DNA from: Paraburkholderia silviterrae | GTDB lineage: Bacteria; Pseudomonadota; Gammaproteobacteria; Burkholderiales; Burkholderiaceae | NCBI RefSeq assembly: GCF_004353915.1 | Contig: NZ_SMRP01000006.1 | Location: forward strand, 247,887-311,886 | Length of the DNA: 64,000 nt | Direction of reading: 5' to 3' | In this document: positions 59,426 through 64,000 of the stretch, one piece after another | Layout: each line of letters opens with the position of its first letter | Numbering within the stretch: position 1 is the first letter of the stretch | Position numbers and translations under genes: made by a program | Notes under the pieces: model-generated | What the model was told of the DNA's origin: nothing | What the model saw: the letters and a program-made list of their open reading frames with translations, nothing else | Databases searched by the model: none

Positions 59426-61602
59426 CGACACCGTATGAACCGGCGGGGCCGCACGCCAGCGCTCGCGCGGTGCATGCCGTGCACGCCGGGCAACGAGGGC
59501 ACGAGGGCCAGCACGGCCACGATGGGCGCGACGGCCATGAAGTCCACGCGCTCGCGATGTCCGCCGCCGAGCGGCGCGCCATCACGCGCCATACCTTGCT
59601 CGCGCTCGTCGCGGGCGGCCTGCTTCTGCTTTCGCTTGCGTGGTCGTGGCTCGGGCCCACCAGCACACGCGGTGGCGCAACGCTCGCGCAACTGCTCGCG
59701 GCGGCGGCCTCGCTGGTGGTCGCGCCGCCGGTGTTCGCGGGTGCATGGCACAGCCTCAAGTCGCCGAGCCTGCACGGCGTGACCGATCGCCTGATCGCGC
59801 TCGCGATGCTGGGCGCGTGGGCCATGGGCGACATGACGACGGCCGCGCTGCTGCCCATCGTGATGACCTTCGGCCACGCGCTCGAGGAGCGCAGCGTGCT
59901 CGGCTCGCAAGAGGCCATTCGCGCGCTCGGGCGTCTGACATCCGGCAACGTACGGCGCGTAAATGGCGAGGGGGCGATCGAAGAGGTGCCGTACGACGCG
60001 CTTTGCGCGGGCGACCTCGTCGACGTGCTGCCGGGCGCGCGCATTCCCGCCGACGGCGTCGTGCGTCACGGCCGCTCGAGTATCGACAACGGACCGATCA
60101 CGGGCGAATCGCTGCCACAGGACGCGGGCGAGGGCGCGAGCGTCTACGGCGGCTCGATCAACCTCGACGGAGCGTTGCGCGTGGAGATCACGCAGGTGGG
60201 CGAGGACTCGACGCTCGGCAAGGTCGTCGAACTCATGCAGCGCGCGGAAGCCGCCAAGCCGCCCATCACCCAGGCGCTCGAACGCTACATGGATGCCTAC
60301 CTCGCGCTCGTGCTGCTGATCGCGGCCATCGTCTGGTTCGTGAGCGCGAACGCCTCGGCGATGCTTGCCGTGATCGTCGCGTCGTGCCCTTGCGCGCTCG
60401 TGCTCGCGGCGCCCTCGACCGCCATCGCGGGCATTGCGGCGGGTGCGCGGCGCGGCATCTTGTTCAGGAATGCTGCGTTTCTCGACAAGATCGCCGAGAT
60501 CGATACGCTCGTGATCGACAAGACAGGCACGCTCACGCACGGCGAGCTGCGCGTCACGCGCGTGGCGTTGCAGCCGGGCGTGGACGAGGCGCAGGCGCGT
60601 GCGCTGGCGATGCGGCTGGCGTTGAGCAGCGCGCATCCGGTATGCCGCGCGCTGGTGCGCGAGGGCGAGCAGGCGGCGGTTGCGTGCGTCGACACGGCGC
60701 CCGCGATTTCAGACGTAACCGGGGGCGCCGTGCATACGGGTGCAGTGCATACGGGAGTCGTGCATATGGGCGCCGCGCCAGCGGACGCCGCGCATACGGA
60801 TGCCTCGCGCGCGGGCGTGCCGTTTGCCGATGCACGCGAATTGCGCGGTCTCGGTGTACGTGCACAGACCGACGCGGGCGAAGCCGTGCTCGGCCGCCAC
60901 GATTTGCTCGTGCAACACGTGCATGAACTGCCGCAAGCGCCCGCGGACTTCGACGGCACCTGCGCGGGACTCGCGCTCAACGGCCGCCTGCTCGCGTGGT
61001 TTGCCTTCGCGGACACGCTGCGCCCTGAAGCGCGCGAAGCGCTCGACGATCTGCGTGCGCTCGGCATTGCACGCGAGGCGCTGGTGACGGGCGACCGCGA
61101 GATCGTTGCGCAACGGCTCGCGCGTGAGGTGGGCATCGAGACGGTAATCGCGCAGGCGCTGCCGCACGACAAGCTCGACTATGTGCTGAGCGAGATCGCC
61201 GCGGGCCATCATCCGCTCGTGGTCGGCGATGGCCTGAACGACGTCCTCGCGATCAAGGCGGGCTCGACGAGCGTTGCGATGGGCGAGCGCGGCATCGACA
61301 TCGCGGTGGCCTCGGCGGACGTCGTGCTGCTCGCCGACGACCTGCGCCGCCTGCCCGACTGCATTCGCCTCGGCAGGCATTGCCGGAACGTTGCCACTGC
61401 CAATGCTGCTATCGGCCTCGCATGGACCGTGGCCGTGATCGCGCTCGCGGCGCTCGGCGTGATCGGCGCGGTGGCGAGCGCGATCCTGCATAACGTGGGC
61501 GCGCTCATCGTGATCGCCAACGCGGGGCGCTTGTTGCGCCGCGACGCGGATGCAGCGGCTTCCTCAACGAGTGCGGCCGGTGCCGGGTGCGCGCAGGGCT
61601 AA
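59422..61602 (+). CDS. P1B-type heavy-metal-translocating ATPase
   Basis: A 726-residue metal pump. The N-terminus is His-rich ('HAVHAGQRGHEGQHGHDGRDGHEVH') and lacks a CxxC domain. Core motifs are the actuator 'GPITGESLP', the transmembrane 'SCPCALVLA' with the metal-binding CPC, phosphorylation site DKTGT, 'SSAHPVCRAL' (HP motif of P1B pumps) and 'GDGLNDVLAI'. CPC together with the His-rich ends is compatible with Zn/Cd/Co or Cu; specificity cannot be fixed by eye. The nucleotide domain carries a five-residue tandem repeat (AVHTG). Its ATG overlaps the third SPFH stop, and it is last in the operon. Confidence 0.92.
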   Translation: MTTPYEPAGPHASARAVHAVHAGQRGHEGQHGHDGRDGHEVHALAMSAAERRAITRHTLLALVAGGLLLLSLAWSWLGPTSTRGGATLAQLLAAAASLVVAPPVFAGAWHSLKSPSLHGVTDRLIALAMLGAWAMGDMTTAALLPIVMTFGHALEERSVLGSQEAIRALGRLTSGNVRRVNGEGAIEEVPYDALCAGDLVDVLPGARIPADGVVRHGRSSIDNGPITGESLPQDAGEGASVYGGSINLDGALRVEITQVGEDSTLGKVVELMQRAEAAKPPITQALERYMDAYLALVLLIAAIVWFVSANASAMLAVIVASCPCALVLAAPSTAIAGIAAGARRGILFRNAAFLDKIAEIDTLVIDKTGTLTHGELRVTRVALQPGVDEAQARALAMRLALSSAHPVCRALVREGEQAAVACVDTAPAISDVTGGAVHTGAVHTGVVHMGAAPADAAHTDASRAGVPFADARELRGLGVRAQTDAGEAVLGRHDLLVQHVHELPQAPADFDGTCAGLALNGRLLAWFAFADTLRPEAREALDDLRALGIAREALVTGDREIVAQRLAREVGIETVIAQALPHDKLDYVLSEIAAGHHPLVVGDGLNDVLAIKAGSTSVAMGERGIDIAVASADVVLLADDLRRLPDCIRLGRHCRNVATANAAIGLAWTVAVIALAALGVIGAVASAILHNVGALIVIANAGRLLRRDADAAASSTSAAGAGCAQG
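60727..60801. repeat. five 15-bp tandem repeats in the metal ATPase gene
   Basis: Five consecutive 15-base units encode AVHTG, AVHTG, VVHMG, AAPAD and AAHTD inside the nucleotide-binding domain. The first three are close copies. The unit length keeps the frame, so the His content of the loop can vary between strains. Confidence 0.85.
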
Positions 61603-61676
61603 CCCGGGGTGCGAATGCGCGCGATTGCAGTTGAGGGAGTGCGTGCGCACCCTTCGACTTCGCTATAGCGCTCGAC

Positions 61677-62453
61677 TCACTCCGCAGGCAGCGCAGCCGG
61701 CATGCGCATCCGGTACAGCGACACGGCCTGGATCGCGAGCGTGCAGAATATTGCGCTGCTGTAAGCGGCAACCAGGCTCGTGCGCGTCAACACCAGGCTC
61801 AGCACGAAGAAGAACGTGGCAAACCCCAGCAGACTTGCCGTCATGCCGCGCATCACCTGCTGCGGCGCTTCATGGCCGACGATGCGATGCGCGAACACCG
61901 CGATAATGATGGCCATGAACGGGAACGACGCGAGCACGCCGCTTGCCTCAGGCCCGACGTAAGGCGCGATCATCGTCACCCCGACCACGAGTCCGGCAAT
62001 GAGCGCCATGCGCGCGGGCAAGTCCCACCACGGCGGATCGACTCTTGCGCTTTTGGCTGCGGTGTTGGGCATGAGGTTGAGCGCGAACGTGATGGCCACG
62101 ATGGCGAGGAGGAACAAGCCCGTTTGCTGCAGCCCGCTCCATTGCAGCAGCGCGGCCACGACCGCAAACGTCACGCTGGCGCCCGAGAGCGCCATGCGCC
62201 ATCCGAGGCTCGCGAGCCTGCAATAGACCAGGCAAAAAGCCACTTGCGCCACCGTCGCGACGAGCGAGCCCGCCGTGGCCTGGGCCGCGAAGGCGGGCCC
62301 GTGCTCGAGCGAGAGGAACACCGAGATCGGCCCCGAGGTGAGCGGCAGCCCCACCATGAATCCGCCGATCGCCTCGCCCCAGCGGCGAACGGCAAGACTT
62401 GCGGCCAACAGCAACAGCGGCGTGACGACGAGCTTGAAAACGAGAAGATCCAT
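61677..62453 (-). CDS. multi-pass membrane protein of unknown function
   Basis: A 258-residue protein with about eight hydrophobic segments and short loops ('LVFKLVVTPLLLLAASLAV', 'IGGFMVGLPLTSGPISVFLSLEHG', 'GVLASFPFMAIIIAVFAHRIVG'). The GLPLTSGP stretch and its position divergent from a LysR gene suggest a transporter-like or permease-like protein, but I do not recognise a characterised family. The ATG at 62453 is the last before the hydrophobic start. Confidence 0.7.
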   Translation of the reverse strand: MDLLVFKLVVTPLLLLAASLAVRRWGEAIGGFMVGLPLTSGPISVFLSLEHGPAFAAQATAGSLVATVAQVAFCLVYCRLASLGWRMALSGASVTFAVVAALLQWSGLQQTGLFLLAIVAITFALNLMPNTAAKSARVDPPWWDLPARMALIAGLVVGVTMIAPYVGPEASGVLASFPFMAIIIAVFAHRIVGHEAPQQVMRGMTASLLGFATFFFVLSLVLTRTSLVAAYSSAIFCTLAIQAVSLYRMRMPAALPAE

Positions 62454-62560
62454 GATGAGCGCTACGAAACGGAGTGAGTCGGCAGAGAGAGTCAGCCTTG
62501 AACGATGCTGTCGATATTGAAGGGCGCTCTCCTGCCTGACAAACCATTTGTCGTCATATA

Positions 62561-62583
62561 ATGCGTGAGTAAAACTCACGCAT
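62561..62583. promoter_or_regulatory. perfect palindromic operator between divergent membrane protein and LysR genes
   Basis: ATGCGTGAGT-AAA-ACTCACGCAT: 10-base perfect arms around AAA, 10 bases before the LysR ATG and 108 bases before the divergent gene. It includes a T-N11-A motif, the usual LysR recognition form, and overlaps the region where the LysR ribosome site and promoter must be, so autorepression is likely. Confidence 0.75.
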
Positions 62584-62592
62584 GGCTCCGTT

Positions 62593-63549
62593 ATGTTCGA
62601 CCGGCTCCCTCCTTTGCAAACCCTGCGCGCCTTTGAAGCTACCGGGCGGCTGTTGAGCATGACATTGGCGGCCGAGGAGCTGCATGTCACGCATGGCGCG
62701 GTGAGCCGGCATATCAAGACGCTCGAGAACCACCTTGGCGTCGCCCTGTTCCAGCGCTTGACCCGGCGCATCGTGCTGACCGAAGCGGGCGCCGAGTTCC
62801 TGCTGGCCGTGACCCGCGTGCTGGGGGAGCTGACCAAGGAAGCGGAGCGCCTGCGTGCTCACGACAGCGTTGCGCGACTGAAGATCAACTCCAGCGTGTC
62901 CTTCGCGAACAAGTGGCTCGCGCCCCGGCTGCACCGGCTGAAGGGCCGCCACCCGGAACTCGATGTCCACCTCGAAGTGACCGACAAATATGTCGATCTG
63001 AATGAGGGGGAGGCCGATGTGGCCATCCGTTACGGGAGCGGGCGTTATCCGCGCGTGCTTGCCGAGCGGATTCTGGAGGAGACCGTGACACCGGTTTGCA
63101 CTCCTGCATATTGGGAGGCTAAAGGGGAGGCCAGGGCGGGCCGGCCGTCAGTCGAGAGTCTCAAGCGTTGTACCTTGCTGCACGAAGACGGCATGCTGGC
63201 GAACTGGGAGCAATGGCTCGCGCTGGCGGGAATCAAGGGCATACGCAGCGACCGCGGTTCTGCCTACAGTCATGGGAGCATGGCTATTGAAGCGGCGATT
63301 CGAGGTGAGGGTGTGGCGCTCGGGCGTAGTGTGATCGTGGCCGACGATATCGCGGCCGGGCGTCTGGTGGCGCCGTTCCCGGATATTTGCTTGAAGTCGG
63401 AGCGCGGGCATGATCTTGTGTATCGAATCGGTAGTCGCGATGATCCCAAGGTGTGCGCCTTGCGGGATTGGCTTGCTGATGAGATTCGGATTTTTTTGGG
63501 GGTGCCGGCATGTGAGTTGCCGGCGCTTTTGTGTGTGGAGCGTGGTTGA
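62593..63549 (+). CDS. LysR-type regulator, GcvA-like
   Basis: A 318-residue LysR regulator of the GcvA branch: 'RLPPLQTLRAFEATGRLLSMTLAAEELHVTHGAVSRHIKTLENHLGVALFQRLTRRIVLTEAG' and an effector domain with 'EADVAIRYGSGRYP'. It is divergent from the membrane protein gene, with a palindromic site between, so it most likely regulates that gene and itself. Confidence 0.92.
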   Translation: MFDRLPPLQTLRAFEATGRLLSMTLAAEELHVTHGAVSRHIKTLENHLGVALFQRLTRRIVLTEAGAEFLLAVTRVLGELTKEAERLRAHDSVARLKINSSVSFANKWLAPRLHRLKGRHPELDVHLEVTDKYVDLNEGEADVAIRYGSGRYPRVLAERILEETVTPVCTPAYWEAKGEARAGRPSVESLKRCTLLHEDGMLANWEQWLALAGIKGIRSDRGSAYSHGSMAIEAAIRGEGVALGRSVIVADDIAAGRLVAPFPDICLKSERGHDLVYRIGSRDDPKVCALRDWLADEIRIFLGVPACELPALLCVERG

Positions 63550-64000
63550 GAGTTGATTTGTTGTGGTGGTGTTGTTGTTGTTGGCCTTTCCTTGTTTTCA
63601 TGTCGGTATATGAGTGTTGCCCCTGTGCGGGGCGGCACCTACTTTTCTTTGCAGCGGCAAAGAAAAGTAGGCAAAAGAAAGCCGCTCAAACCGCCAGTGT
63701 GACGCCGTCCCCCACTGCCCTGTCAATCGGAGCGGCTCCGGGGCGTCTGTCACCACGCGTCGTCTGCCGGAGTGACAAAGGGCTCATCCATCCGGCGGCG
63801 CTGCGCGCGCCGTGGGACATAACTCAAACCAGTGGGATGCAGGTGTATACGCGGGAGTCACTGCTATTGGTGGGATGTACAAAATCCGTAGGACTCCAAT
63901 GTATTCAGCGGAAGAACTCCCGCGCATTCGCTGACAGTAAGCCCGGTTTTCCTTGCAGACCCTTCCGCCCGCGCGTAGCGCGTGGCGGGAAGGATGAGCC
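63550..64000. other. repeat-rich intergenic region at the window end
   Basis: No gene seen in the last 450 bases. It starts with a GT-rich run (63558-63590), then a strong hairpin listed separately, and ends with an imperfect inverted repeat around CCTTCCGCCCGCGCG (63959-63994). Confidence 0.5.
63638..63671. repeat. 15-bp perfect inverted repeat (intergenic hairpin element)
   Basis: CCTACTTTTCTTTGC and GCAAAGAAAAGTAGG surround a 4-base loop. I recall very similar CTACTTTTCTTTGC hairpins as frequent intergenic elements in Burkholderia and related genera; this copy is about 90 bases after the LysR stop. Confidence 0.8.

Noticed and set aside
63558..64000. Insertion sequence end at the window border
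   Set aside because: Inverted repeats are present but no transposase codons or terminal repeat pair can be identified; the hairpin resembles a common intergenic element.

Overview
The window is GC-rich DNA from a Burkholderia sensu lato bacterium (Burkholderia, Paraburkholderia or Caballeronia type). The basis is the family content (DUF4148 protein, MXKDX pentapeptide protein, Adc/BdhA/patatin cluster, many LysR regulators, Tat-exported phospholipase C) and strong G/C bias at third codon positions. It carries the replication and partition core of a secondary replicon, that is a second chromosome, chromid or megaplasmid, because an iteron-controlled initiator gene, an iteron field, parA-parB and a large palindromic centromere-like array lie side by side at 4.6-11.5 kb.

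Layout: 0-1.9 kb holds ketone-body/PHB metabolism genes (patatin fragment, bdhA, adc). 2.4-4.6 kb holds a flavin-fold protein, an intradiol ring-cleavage dioxygenase and a SET-domain protein. 4.66-4.70 kb has two DnaA-box-like sites; 4.8-6.2 kb has the replication initiator on the minus strand; 6.25-7.19 kb has about 15 iterons; 7.5-9.7 kb has parA-parB with a terminator; 9.78-11.54 kb has 15 copies of a 17-bp palindrome on a degenerate longer-period repeat; 11.5-13.1 kb has no gene I can recognise. 13-15 kb has a flavin reductase and a ZapE-like ATPase. 15-22.1 kb has a LysR regulator divergent from a D-glutamate-cyclase-family protein, an MFS transporter and a fused 5-oxoprolinase. 22-31 kb mixes small exported proteins, phospholipase C, MOSC, VOC and alpha/beta-hydrolase genes, a small lytic-transglycosylase cluster and an acetyl-CoA synthetase remnant.

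31-36.2 kb is a redox-stress block: HiPIP, GNAT, MXKDX protein, molybdopterin oxidoreductase and cytochrome b, divergent from an ECF sigma factor with its NrsF-type anti-sigma. Both sides of the divergent region carry the same GTAACC-N16-CGAA promoter pattern, so the block reads as one sigma regulon. 36.6-39 kb holds two OmpR-type regulators (one without its phosphoacceptor Asp) and a DUF2971 gene. 39.5-43.8 kb is a CoA-transferase/acyl-CoA dehydrogenase/MaoC operon with a divergent LysR gene. 44-54.9 kb holds scattered housekeeping and accessory genes (PRC-barrel, GT2, cysteine desulfurase, CutC, DUF2278, DUF1697, flavodoxin, NlpD-like, a second phospholipase C, MASE4-GGDEF).

55.3-61.6 kb is a tight four-gene operon of three SPFH (HflK/HflC-like) membrane proteins followed by a P1B-type metal ATPase. 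It is the best candidate for a poorly described system here. The end holds a membrane protein divergent from a LysR gene with a clear palindromic operator, then repeat-rich intergenic DNA. No tRNA, rRNA, CRISPR array or intact insertion sequence was seen.
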